Origin: SIG299 sp964632165
Lineage (GTDB): Bacteria; Bacillota; Clostridia; Lachnospirales; Lachnospiraceae
Direction: 5' to 3'
Assembly (NCBI GenBank): GCA_964632165.1
Contig: CAZWCZ010000037.1
Span: forward strand, 1-16,184
Length of the DNA: 16,184 nucleotides
Each line of letters starts with the position of its first letter. Within the stretch, counting starts at the first letter, position 1. Below are positions 1-7,038 of the stretch, in pieces. A program made the translations under genes and the position numbers. The notes beneath the pieces were generated by a model. The model was given only the letters and a program-made list of their open reading frames with translations. It was not told the origin of the DNA and made no database searches.

Positions 1-79
1 TGGAAAAGGGATTGTTGATGTGGTAGGATAAAGATAGTTCAGAGTATACAGAATGGGGATATATAGGAGGCAAGCTACG

Positions 80-1411
80 ATGAAGGAATATGTTTTTTCT
101 TTTGATATGTCCAAAATTGACGATCTTGAGATGAGTTTATGGAATAGGGGTTTTTTATGTTTCGATAAAGAGTCTGGGGTAACTGTGTGTCCTGCTTCTA
201 ATAATGAGAAGAAAAGGAGTGAGCATATTCAGTTTAAGTCAAGAGTTCGAATAGACTGTGCATTGCATAGAATGAGAGATATCTTATGTTATGTAAATAG
301 TATGAAACTCGGGAAAAATCAAAAAATGAAAGAAGCTTTTGATTTTTATGATTTTCTCATAAATGAATGTATAGTAATGGATTGTATTCAAATTTTAGCT
401 GGAATATTTGGTGTTAAAGAAGACTTGAACTTATTAAAATCGCAACAGGATATTTTTGATGGAAATGGAAGCGATTGGGATTATGTAGAATATATTCGTT
501 CGTTATGTGTTATTCATCCTTTGGGAACAGCGTTTCATCCGGATTTTAATGGTTACAGGAATTATCATTGTAGCAGGAATACTTATTGGGACAGTTCATT
601 ACAGGATGGATACGATTTAACAGCGATTATTTATGATCCCATGTATTCGGATTCAGATTTTAAATTTATACGTTTAAAAGTATCTCAGTTTGAACTGTTT
701 TTGAAGAAATGTATTGATTTTATTGATAAAATTATAGAAGGTGTTAAACAGTATGAAGTTGTAGGAATCGAAAAATACAGGGAAAAAATCATCAAGCAAC
801 CAACAGAGTTCGTTATGTATTCTGAATATATAAGAGAAATAGAAAAAGAATACAGTTTAAGAGGATATTATAATCAAGAAAAGAATTTTGAAGATTTTAT
901 CCGAATTTTTAATACAGAAATCACAAATAAAAATAATGTACAAAAGGTAGAACTTTATCGAAACGCTATAAAATTAGGACTATCTTATTTGCATCAACGT
1001 TTGCAGAATATGGATGAAGGCAAAGGAAAAACAACAGGAATATGTTATGATGTAGAACATAATTATACAGAACTATTTATAGAAGTTCATAATCCAGATA
1101 ATTTAGGCAGTAGAGGATATGGTATAAGAGATGGCATAAAAGAACATTTAGATAATCGATATCCATTTCCAATAACACCTTTGAATAGGATGGGAGCATT
1201 TAATGAATGGATAGCAAAGTATGTATATTTTACTGGGAGGGAAACATATGCAGAAAAATATGTTTTGATTATGACTGCTTTATATTTAGATAGTATGGAA
1301 CGCAATTGTACACTTAATTGGAACATACCAAATAATGAAATGTATCGCAAAAATATAATGAGTGATGAACAATATAATGATTTGATAAATAAAACAGGAA
1401 GCTATTGTTGA
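80..1411 (+). CDS. Hypothetical protein, 443 aa, unrecognised
   Basis: I do not recognise this family. An ATG at 53 is in frame, but the ATG at 80 is preceded by a good AGGAGG-like site (TAGGAGG, 64-70) at normal spacing, so I start there. The product is a soluble-looking mixed alpha/beta protein with no signal peptide, no clear membrane segment and no nucleotide-binding loop that I can see. It is rich in Tyr, Asn, Asp, Glu and Lys. The middle (about 145-200) contains His, Tyr and Trp-rich stretches such as HPLGTAFHPDFNGYRNYHC, and the C-terminal third has helical character. The coding DNA is clearly more AT-rich than the genes from 2676 onward. Only 18 bp separate it from the next gene, so the two are probably co-transcribed. 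The association with two acetyltransferases suggests an accessory or cargo gene; no function can be assigned. Confidence 0.75.
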   Translation: MKEYVFSFDMSKIDDLEMSLWNRGFLCFDKESGVTVCPASNNEKKRSEHIQFKSRVRIDCALHRMRDILCYVNSMKLGKNQKMKEAFDFYDFLINECIVMDCIQILAGIFGVKEDLNLLKSQQDIFDGNGSDWDYVEYIRSLCVIHPLGTAFHPDFNGYRNYHCSRNTYWDSSLQDGYDLTAIIYDPMYSDSDFKFIRLKVSQFELFLKKCIDFIDKIIEGVKQYEVVGIEKYREKIIKQPTEFVMYSEYIREIEKEYSLRGYYNQEKNFEDFIRIFNTEITNKNNVQKVELYRNAIKLGLSYLHQRLQNMDEGKGKTTGICYDVEHNYTELFIEVHNPDNLGSRGYGIRDGIKEHLDNRYPFPITPLNRMGAFNEWIAKYVYFTGRETYAEKYVLIMTALYLDSMERNCTLNWNIPNNEMYRKNIMSDEQYNDLINKTGSYC

Positions 1412-1429
1412 TCGATTGGAGATGAAAAA

Positions 1430-2047
1430 GTGAAAAGAAAAATATTTGCTAAAGATGAGGAATATTTGATACTGCCGGTAGAAGATGAAGACCATGATAA
1501 TTATGTGGAATTGCATCGACAGCTCAATGGCAATGAAACGTTGTTTTTAAATCCAATTTGCAAGGATATGATGTGGGAAAATGTATTAACTGGAAAGGAT
1601 AAAGTCTATTCCATTTTTAGTAAAGAGGGAGAGTATTGTGGTAGTATAGAATTGCAAAATCCAGAAACAAACACCCCAGAGATAGGAGTTGACTTATTAG
1701 AGAATAAACGCAATCAAGGGATTGGACCAAGAACTGTAAAAATATTTGCAAAAGCATGTTATGAGGTAAGAAAAGTGGACTACTTTTTGATCAGAATATC
1801 ATCCAGAAATCCTCATAGTAAATATGTTTTTGAAAAGATGGGAATAATCCCGTTGAAGACCACGGAAGGTGTATTTAAAACTTTTATAAAAGATTTTAAG
1901 GGACAAATAAGTGATACTGTAAGCGTAGATGAAATAGAAGGGGATCTAATGCGATTTTGGGGAGAAAATGCCGAATCTGCTGAGGAAGAAAGAGTGTATG
2001 AATATAAATTAACACCTGAGTTGCTATATGAAAATAGTGCATTGTAG
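1430..2047 (+). CDS. GNAT family N-acetyltransferase (RimJ/RimL-like)
   Basis: A 205-residue protein with a GNAT fold signature. The acetyl-CoA pyrophosphate-binding motif A is RNQGIG at residues 94-99, in the context EIGVDLLENKRNQGIG. It is followed by a helix and by the motif B-like stretch SSRNPHSKYVFEKMGI (124-139), where such enzymes carry N-x-x-S/A and F-x-K-x-G-F. This layout fits the RimJ/RimL-like GNATs that acetylate protein N-termini or small amines, but the substrate cannot be told from sequence. The start is a GTG at 1430 with GGAG about 7-10 bases upstream; the ATG at 1422 is closed by an immediate stop. The C-terminal 45 residues are acidic and extend beyond the usual GNAT core. 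It lies 18 bp after the unknown gene and 28 bp before another GNAT, in the AT-rich block. Confidence 0.85.
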   Translation: MKRKIFAKDEEYLILPVEDEDHDNYVELHRQLNGNETLFLNPICKDMMWENVLTGKDKVYSIFSKEGEYCGSIELQNPETNTPEIGVDLLENKRNQGIGPRTVKIFAKACYEVRKVDYFLIRISSRNPHSKYVFEKMGIIPLKTTEGVFKTFIKDFKGQISDTVSVDEIEGDLMRFWGENAESAEEERVYEYKLTPELLYENSAL

Positions 2048-2075
2048 CAGAAAATAAAGAGAGGGTGAATGAGTT

Positions 2076-2531
2076 ATGTTGGAAATCAGAAAAATCGATA
2101 TAAATACAGATGTAGATAATCTCAAATTGATATATGAGAAAACATTTGAAAGACCAGAGGGAGTTTTAAGTTATTTTTATAAAGGTTTCGGTGATTATAT
2201 AAATTTCAGTGTGAAACAAGGATATGCGTATATTGCCATTTTTGATGGTTATGAGTGCGGTTATATTTTGGCATATAGAAAACCAGATATGATGTATGGA
2301 GAAGAACTATACATAGAATTATTGGTTGTACTTCCGGAGTATCAGCGAAAAGGCATAGGAACAGCACTTTTGAATCAAATTAAAGAACAGGCACAGAAAG
2401 AAGGAATACAAGAGATGGCTTTACGCACAGGCTGTTATATGGATGCGTATGAAATATATAAAAAATATGGATTTAAAGATTCAAGAGATGATCAAAGATT
2501 TATGGTAATGCATATTGCACCCAAACGTTAA
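2076..2531 (+). CDS. GNAT family N-acetyltransferase
   Basis: A 151-residue single-domain GNAT. The motif A beta strand and loop are clear: ELLVVLPEYQRKGIGTALL (81-99) with the acetyl-CoA loop QRKGIG at 90-95. The C-terminal motif YMDAYEIYKKYGFKDS (121-136) is the usual B segment. Catalytic substrate (amine, antibiotic, peptide) is unknown. ATG 2076 follows GAGAGGGTG at 2060-2068. The 3' end is odd: the last codons (Met-His-Ile-Ala-Pro-Lys-Arg) come from DNA resembling the TGCACCC-type repeat that recurs just downstream, so the C-terminus may have been changed by insertion or deletion of a repeat. It is the last gene of the AT-rich block. Confidence 0.87.
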   Translation: MLEIRKIDINTDVDNLKLIYEKTFERPEGVLSYFYKGFGDYINFSVKQGYAYIAIFDGYECGYILAYRKPDMMYGEELYIELLVVLPEYQRKGIGTALLNQIKEQAQKEGIQEMALRTGCYMDAYEIYKKYGFKDSRDDQRFMVMHIAPKR

Positions 2532-2549
2532 AAAAATGCACCCCCTTAA

Positions 2550-2592
2550 TGATATGCACCCCAAAAGTTAGACGCTTTTGGGGTGCATATCA
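2550..2592. repeat. 18-bp-arm perfect inverted repeat, IS-end-like or MITE-like
   Basis: GATATGCACCCCAAAAG (2551-2567) is repeated as its exact reverse complement at 2575-2591, with one further outer pair (2550/2592) and a 7-nt centre, TTAGACG. Two more partial copies of the left arm precede it in direct orientation: TGCACCC at 2516-2522, inside the end of the GNAT gene, and TGCACCCCC at 2537-2545. There is no T-tract on the plus side, so it is not a standard terminator for the GNAT genes. TGCACCCCAAAAGTTAGAC resembles, from memory, terminal repeats of IS3-family elements; that identity is an inference. It could be an abutted pair of IS ends, a tiny non-autonomous element, or an RNA hairpin protecting the 3' end. 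Confidence 0.6.
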
Positions 2593-2675
2593 ATAGTCGG
2601 ATGCTCTTTTTTTGATGATAATTTGATGATAAAATGAAACCAAAGGAAATCATTTGACAGTGGGAGAAGAAAACA

Positions 2676-3659
2676 ATGGAAGAGAAAGTAAATGGCATAA
2701 GGAAGATAACGGTAAAAAAAGACGGGACGGGAGATTTTTGTACGGTTACGGAAGCATTTGCATTGGCAGAAAAGCTTCCGGCAGAGCAAAAAGTAGAAAT
2801 TTTTATCGGTGCCGGTATTTATAAGGAAAAGCTGTCGTTGGATAAGGATAATGTTATGCTGATCGGGGAAGGCATGGAAGAAACGGTATTGACTTATGGG
2901 GATTATGGATATTTTCTGATGCCGGACGGAAAAAAGCTAGGGACATTCCGATCGTATACGATGTATGTACATTCAGCTATGTTTGAGGCAAAAAAGCTGA
3001 CGATTGCAAATACGGCCGGGTATGGCAGTGGGATCGGACAGGCGGTAGCTTTGTATGCAGATTGCAGAAAGCTTATCATGGAGGATTGCCGGCTGCTCGG
3101 AAGGCAGGATACGCTGTTTACGGCACCGCTTCCGGAAAGCGTGATAGAACCGGGAGGGTTTCGGGGGCCGGGAGAAAACGGTCCGCGAGTAAACGGAACG
3201 CATTATTATAAAAGCTGTTACATTGAAGGAGATGTAGACTTCATTTTTGGCGGAGCAACAGCTTATTTTGAGGAGTGTGAGATACATTCTCTTGATCGTG
3301 GGGAAGAGGTAAACGGATATGTGACAGCGGCATCTACACCGGAAGGGAGAGAATATGGATATGTGTTTGATCGGTGCCGGTTTACTTCGGACTGTGCCCC
3401 GGGGACGGTGTATCTTGGAAGACCGTGGCGAAATTTTGCGAAAACGATGATCCTGCATTCGGAACTGGGGGCGCATATTAAGGCAGAAGGATGGGATGAC
3501 TGGAACAAGCCGGAAGCGAGGAAAACGGTGGATTATGCGGAATATGGAACGTATGGCGATGGGGCGGCAGAAAGACGTGTATCGTGGAGCAGGATACTCT
3601 CGGATGAGGAGGCAGAACTGTTTTCCGCAGAAAAGGTGCTGAAAGAATTGAAAAAATAA
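2676..3659 (+). CDS. Pectin methylesterase (carbohydrate esterase family 8), cytoplasmic
   Basis: A 327-residue right-handed beta-helix pectinesterase that de-esterifies methylated galacturonan, releasing methanol. Family landmarks are all present: the N-terminal VKKDGTGDFCTVTEA (13-27), GSGIGQAVALYAD (117-129) with oxyanion-region Gln122, LLGRQDTLF (140-148) with Gln144 and catalytic Asp145, IEGDVDFIFGGA (183-194) with catalytic Asp188, and YLGRPW (246-251) with substrate-binding Arg249. The length is close to the bare catalytic domain. There is no signal peptide, so it is predicted to act inside the cell on imported oligogalacturonides, as leaderless CE8 enzymes of gut Firmicutes are thought to do. 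ATG 2676 has GGGAGAAG upstream. No transporter, pectate lyase or hydrolase neighbours it here, so it stands as an orphan gene. No convincing promoter or terminator was found. Confidence 0.93.
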   Translation: MEEKVNGIRKITVKKDGTGDFCTVTEAFALAEKLPAEQKVEIFIGAGIYKEKLSLDKDNVMLIGEGMEETVLTYGDYGYFLMPDGKKLGTFRSYTMYVHSAMFEAKKLTIANTAGYGSGIGQAVALYADCRKLIMEDCRLLGRQDTLFTAPLPESVIEPGGFRGPGENGPRVNGTHYYKSCYIEGDVDFIFGGATAYFEECEIHSLDRGEEVNGYVTAASTPEGREYGYVFDRCRFTSDCAPGTVYLGRPWRNFAKTMILHSELGAHIKAEGWDDWNKPEARKTVDYAEYGTYGDGAAERRVSWSRILSDEEAELFSAEKVLKELKK

Positions 3660-3710
3660 CTTTCATGATTGTAACGTTTCAAAGCTGCGGAAACTCAAGA
3701 AAGAATTTGC

Positions 3711-3739
3711 TTGACAGAGTTTATGAAAATCAGTATACT
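3711..3739 (+). promoter_or_regulatory. Strong sigma-A-type promoter of the SRP RNA gene
   Basis: A perfect -35 box, TTGACA (3711-3716), is followed after exactly 17 bp by TATACT (3734-3739), one mismatch from consensus. Transcription should start near 3746, just before the paired 5' end of the SRP RNA. This is the strongest-looking promoter in the window, as expected for an abundant stable RNA. Confidence 0.85.
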
Positions 3740-3745
3740 AAAAAA

Positions 3746-4011
3746 TACCGTGCAGCCGGGGAGTCAGCGGTGCCCTGTATCTGCAATCCGCTCCAGCAGA
3801 GGTGATGTCCGGCCTCGGGCAGGTTCTTGTAAAGCCGCCCATCATAAGTGGTGTTGATACCCTGGTCTTGCGCAACAGAGGTTCGTGAACCGTGTCAGGT
3901 CAGGAATGGAGCAGCACTAAGCGAAAGTTTCTGTGTGCCGTAAGGGTGCCGGGGAGGAGCTAACTGTGATGGTACCGTTTATGATGCCTGCACAAAGCCG
4001 GATGCACGGAT
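3746..4011 (+). ncRNA. ffs: Signal recognition particle RNA, large (Alu-containing) type
   Basis: About 265 nt of 4.5S/scRNA-type RNA, the RNA core that binds Ffh and directs nascent membrane and secreted proteins to the translocon. The ends pair: CCGTGCAGCCGG (3748-3759) with CCGGATGCACGG (3998-4009). The Alu-domain signature GGTGCCCTGTA and GCAATCCGCT follow near the 5' end, as in Bacillus subtilis scRNA. The Ffh-binding domain IV hairpin is at about 3893-3917: GTCAGGTCAGGAATGGAGC, with the GGAA tetraloop and GCAGCA side. After it come GTGCCG and GAGCTAACTG, also found in the Bacillus RNA. The loop-closing pair is A-U here rather than the more common C-G. A protein reading frame crosses the 3' half but is only an upstream extension of tatD. 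Confidence 0.92.
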
Positions 4012-4040
4012 TGAAAAAGAGAATGAAAAATGATATGATA

Positions 4041-4070
4041 AATCCGGGTGGAGACACCCGGATTTTATTC
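4041..4070 (+). terminator. Rho-independent terminator of the SRP RNA gene
   Basis: AATCCGGGTG (4041-4050) and CACCCGGATT (4055-4064) form a perfect 10-bp stem around a GAGA tetraloop, followed by TTATTCC, so the RNA ends in a run broken by one A and may be leaky. It lies 40 bp before tatD. No other promoter is obvious between it and tatD. Confidence 0.8.
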
Positions 4071-4109
4071 CATAAAAACTTAGTTTGCCCGAAGGCTCAG
4101 GAGAAGTTT

Positions 4110-4904
4110 ATGATATTTGATACACATACACATTATGATGATGGACAGTTTGAGGAAGACCGCGAAAAAGTATTGCTTTCGTTGAGAGAACGTGGGGTTG
4201 GCGCCGCGGTAAACATGGGAGCCTCGATGCAGGGGGCAAAAGACAGTGTGGCGTTGGCAGGGAAATACCCGTTCCTCTATGCAGCTGTCGGAATCCATCC
4301 GGATCATGCAAAGGAATTAAATGAAGAAGAATTTGCAGTTTTGAAAGAGTTGGCACAGGAGAAGAACGTGGTGGCGATCGGAGAAATCGGTCTGGATTAT
4401 TATTGGAATGCTTCTGAACGGGAGGTGCAGCACTACTGGTTTCAGAGACAGCTTGCTCTTGCGTTGGAACTTTCTTTGCCGGTTGTGATACACAGCAGAG
4501 AAGCCGCGGCAGATACGATGCGTGTCATGAAAGAAACTTATGCACAGTCCGGGGGGAAACTTCGGGGAGTTATCCACTGCTATTCTTATGGGACGGAACA
4601 GGCAAAGGAATATATCGACATGGGATTTTTCCTTGGAATCGGAGGAGTGGTGACATTTAAAAACGGGAGAAAACTGAAAGAAGTTCTGGGAGAGATTCCG
4701 TTAGAATCCATTGTGTTGGAAACAGATTGCCCGTATCTGGCACCGGAGCCGCATCGCGGAAAGAGAAATGATTCCGGATATCTTTCTTATGTTGTTTCTG
4801 CCATTGCAGCTATCAAGGATGTGACAGAGGAAGAGGTAGAGAAGGTTACATGGAACAATGCAGTAAAATTGTATGGGATCAGCGAAAGAAAAGAAGGGAG
4901 ATAA
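4110..4904 (+). CDS. tatD: TatD family metal-dependent hydrolase/deoxyribonuclease
   Basis: A 264-residue TIM-barrel amidohydrolase-type protein of the TatD/YcfH family, proposed 3'-5' exonucleases acting in DNA repair or degradation. The expected metal ligands are visible: DTHTH (4-8; His6 and His8), IGEIGLDYY (90-98; Glu92), VIHSREA (126-132; His128), HCYS (156-159; His156) and ETDCPYLAP (204-212; Asp206). GIHPDH (61-66) is also typical. The frame stays open upstream to 3933, but that stretch is the SRP RNA and its terminator. The ATG at 4110 has AGGAGA at 4099-4104 and starts directly in the family's first motif. It begins a close-packed plus-strand run, with rsmA 4 bp downstream, the pairing often seen in Firmicutes. 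Confidence 0.94.
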   Translation: MIFDTHTHYDDGQFEEDREKVLLSLRERGVGAAVNMGASMQGAKDSVALAGKYPFLYAAVGIHPDHAKELNEEEFAVLKELAQEKNVVAIGEIGLDYYWNASEREVQHYWFQRQLALALELSLPVVIHSREAAADTMRVMKETYAQSGGKLRGVIHCYSYGTEQAKEYIDMGFFLGIGGVVTFKNGRKLKEVLGEIPLESIVLETDCPYLAPEPHRGKRNDSGYLSYVVSAIAAIKDVTEEEVEKVTWNNAVKLYGISERKEGR

Positions 4905-4908
4905 GCAG

Positions 4909-5790
4909 ATGGCAACCTTGGGAAATCCGAAAAATACCATTGAAATATTAAATAAGTATCAGTTTATGTTCCAGAAACGTTTTGGACAGAACTTTTTGAT
5001 CGATACGCATGTGTTGGAGAAGATCATCCGTTCTGCGGAGATCACAAAGGACGATATGGTATTGGAGATCGGTCCGGGCATCGGTACGATGACGCAGTAT
5101 CTTTGTGAAAATGCAAGAGAAGTCATTGCGGTCGAAATTGACAAAAATCTGATCCCGATCCTGGAACAGGATACATTAAGAGAGTATGATAATGTAACTA
5201 TCATAAATGAAGATATCCTGAAAGTGGATCTGAACGCACTCGTCCGGGAGAAAAACGGTGGCAAGCGTATCAAGGTAGTGGCTAATCTGCCGTATTATAT
5301 TACAACGCCGATCATTATGGGGCTTTTCGAGGCAAATGTGCCGCTTAAAAACATTACGGTCATGGTACAAAAAGAAGTTGCAGATCGTATGCAGGCAGGT
5401 CCGGGGAGCAAAGATTACGGGGCACTTTCGCTTGCGGTGCAGTATTATGCTTCGCCGTATATTGTGGCGAATGTACCGCCGAATTGTTTTATGCCGCGTC
5501 CGAATGTCGGTTCGGCGGTGATCCGTCTGACTCTGCATGAAGATCCGGCAGTACAGGTAAAGGATGAAAAGCAGATGTTTCAGATCATCCGGGCTTCGTT
5601 TAACCAAAGGCGAAAAACATTGGTCAACAGTGTAACGAATGCTCCGGAGCTGGAATTTTCGAAAGAAGAGGTGGCGGATGCACTGGAACAGATGGGACTT
5701 TCGGCAACGGTACGGGGAGAAGCGTTGACTTTGGAACAGTTTGCAGAACTGTCAAACCGACTGACAAGGCAGGAGGAAAACCGCAGGTAA
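4909..5790 (+). CDS. rsmA: 16S rRNA (adenine1518/1519-N6)-dimethyltransferase
   Basis: A 293-residue KsgA/RsmA enzyme that dimethylates two adjacent adenines in the 3' hairpin of 16S rRNA using SAM, late in 30S assembly; its loss gives kasugamycin resistance. Seen in sequence: FGQNFLID (25-32), SAM-binding motif I EIGPGIGTMT (53-62), acidic VEID (75-78), EDIL (101-104), and catalytic NLPYY (126-130) followed by ITTPII. MVQKEVADRM (152-161) and the C-terminal helical domain with NQRRKTL complete the family pattern. An in-frame ATG at 4873 lies inside tatD, while ATG 4909 follows AAGGGAG (4894-4900) and gives the normal N-terminus. It lies between tatD (4 bp) and a GNAT gene (23 bp). Confidence 0.96.
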   Translation: MATLGNPKNTIEILNKYQFMFQKRFGQNFLIDTHVLEKIIRSAEITKDDMVLEIGPGIGTMTQYLCENAREVIAVEIDKNLIPILEQDTLREYDNVTIINEDILKVDLNALVREKNGGKRIKVVANLPYYITTPIIMGLFEANVPLKNITVMVQKEVADRMQAGPGSKDYGALSLAVQYYASPYIVANVPPNCFMPRPNVGSAVIRLTLHEDPAVQVKDEKQMFQIIRASFNQRRKTLVNSVTNAPELEFSKEEVADALEQMGLSATVRGEALTLEQFAELSNRLTRQEENRR

Positions 5791-5813
5791 AAGAGCAGGG
5801 GAGAAAAGACAGA

Positions 5814-6524
5814 GTGGAAAAACAAAAAAGAGAAGTGAAGTTTTTCTGGCTTTCGGAAGCAAAAGAGCAGGAAGAAGAAACCGCAGTACTTTCCTTTCGA
5901 GAGGGAAAGAAAGAGATATTGCGTTTTGAGGTCTATCCGTTAGGAGAGACAGAAGCGCAGATAGAGGCGGTACAGGCGCAGAAGTATCTGGAACTTCTTT
6001 ATACAGAGAAAAAGCAGGAAATAGTCATACAAGAAGTGACTGAAATGGTGGAAGATGCGTTAGACAGCCTGCGAATGCAGGGATTTGGAACCGCATGGTT
6101 TGCCCTGAAAAAAGGGAACGCATTGGAGAGGATCCTTGATTCTACAAATGTCGTACCAAAAATGCACAGTGAATATATGATGTATTGCGAAAACGGGGCA
6201 GGAACAGGTGAAAACGCTGTTGGAGGATCAGGGGAAAGAGTTTTCTATACAGAAACAGAATCCGGATATGATGTAAAGAACCGGGAAGGCTCTTTTTTTT
6301 GCCGGTTGAGTCCGTTTCGCGGAGGGTTCTATGTGTATGAGGTGGAAGTAGCTGAGAAAGAACGCGGAAAAGGAATAGCAACGGAATGCATGACGGAACT
6401 GATGCGGAGATTTCCCAAGCTGTATCTGCAGGTGGGATCTTATAACGTACCTGCCATGTGTCTTTATAAAAAACTGAAATTTGAAGTAATCGAGGAAGTG
6501 TGCTTTTATGGCGAGGAAGAGTGA
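5814..6524 (+). CDS. GNAT acetyltransferase with N-terminal extension, coupled to tadA
   Basis: A 236-residue protein whose C-terminal third is a GNAT domain: FYVYEVEVAEKERGKGIA (172-189) holds the acetyl-CoA loop ERGKGIA, and SYNVPAMCLYKKLKFEV (209-225) is the second conserved segment. The first 140 residues are less typical. They are acidic, with EVTEMVEDALDSLRMQGFGTAWFAL (74-98), and may be a second, degenerate GNAT half or a substrate domain. The start is GTG 5814 with AGGGGAG at 5797-5803. Its last 17 bp overlap the start of tadA, so translation of the two is probably coupled. The position between rsmA and tadA hints at a translation-related substrate, but this is only context. Confidence 0.85.
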   Translation: MEKQKREVKFFWLSEAKEQEEETAVLSFREGKKEILRFEVYPLGETEAQIEAVQAQKYLELLYTEKKQEIVIQEVTEMVEDALDSLRMQGFGTAWFALKKGNALERILDSTNVVPKMHSEYMMYCENGAGTGENAVGGSGERVFYTETESGYDVKNREGSFFCRLSPFRGGFYVYEVEVAEKERGKGIATECMTELMRRFPKLYLQVGSYNVPAMCLYKKLKFEVIEEVCFYGEEE

Positions 6525-6999
6525 ACTGACCAGGGATGAATATTATATGAAAGAAGCCATACGCCAGGCAAAGAAAGCGGAAAAGATTCTGGAAGTGCCG
6601 ATCGGATGTGTGATCGTGTATGAGGACAAGATCATCGCAAGAGGGTACAACAAGAGAAATCTGAAGAAAACAACATTGGCTCATGCGGAGATCATTGCGA
6701 TTGCCAAAGCGGGAAAGGTCATTGGGGACTGGCGGTTGGAGGATTGTACAATGTACGTGACACTGGAACCGTGCCAGATGTGCGCAGGTGCCATTGTGCA
6801 GGCAAGAATGAAGCGAGTGGTCATCGGAAGCCGGAATGCAAAGGCAGGGTGCGCCGGGTCGGTACTGAACCTGCTGCAGGAAGAGAGGTTTAATCATCAG
6901 ACGGAACTGACGGAGGGCGTGCTTGAGGAGGAATGTTCGGCAATGCTCAGCAATTTCTTTAAAGAACTTAGAGTTGCGAAAAAGAAGGAAAAGTCGTAA
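6508..6999 (+). CDS. tadA: tRNA-specific adenosine deaminase (A34 to inosine)
   Basis: A 163-residue zinc-dependent cytidine/deoxycytidylate deaminase-fold enzyme that converts wobble adenosine 34 of tRNA-Arg(ACG) to inosine. The zinc site is complete: HAE at 59-61 (His59 ligand, Glu61 proton shuttle) and PCQMC at 88-92 (Cys89, Cys92). Typical TadA context is seen in PIGCVIV (31-37), AHAEIIAI (58-65), YVTLEPC (83-89) and CAGAIVQAR (92-100). ATG 6508 lies inside the end of the GNAT gene (17-bp overlap); the GAAGTGTG region upstream is a weak binding site, consistent with translational coupling. In many Firmicutes tadA lies near dnaX or the SRP RNA gene; here ffs is 2.5 kb upstream on the same strand. 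Confidence 0.95.
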   Translation: MARKSELTRDEYYMKEAIRQAKKAEKILEVPIGCVIVYEDKIIARGYNKRNLKKTTLAHAEIIAIAKAGKVIGDWRLEDCTMYVTLEPCQMCAGAIVQARMKRVVIGSRNAKAGCAGSVLNLLQEERFNHQTELTEGVLEEECSAMLSNFFKELRVAKKKEKS

Positions 7000-7038
7000 A
7001 ATGTAAGTAAAGAAAGAAACGGGAAAGGAGCAGACAAC

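Noticed and set aside
2..31. Possible C-terminal tail of an upstream gene (reads GKGIVDVVG then stop)
   Set aside because: Only nine codons are visible in the window, so coding status cannot be supported.
2568..2789. Minus-strand reading frame of 73 codons across the inverted repeat
   Set aside because: Cys, Phe and Leu-rich shadow of pemA with no binding site or family resemblance.
3660..3705. Short GTTTC/GAAAC hairpin after pemA
   Set aside because: Five-base stem and no T-run; not credible as a terminator.
3933..4109. In-frame 59-codon N-terminal extension of tatD
   Set aside because: It lies within the SRP RNA and its terminator; the ATG at 4110 has a good binding site and begins at the conserved DTHTH motif.
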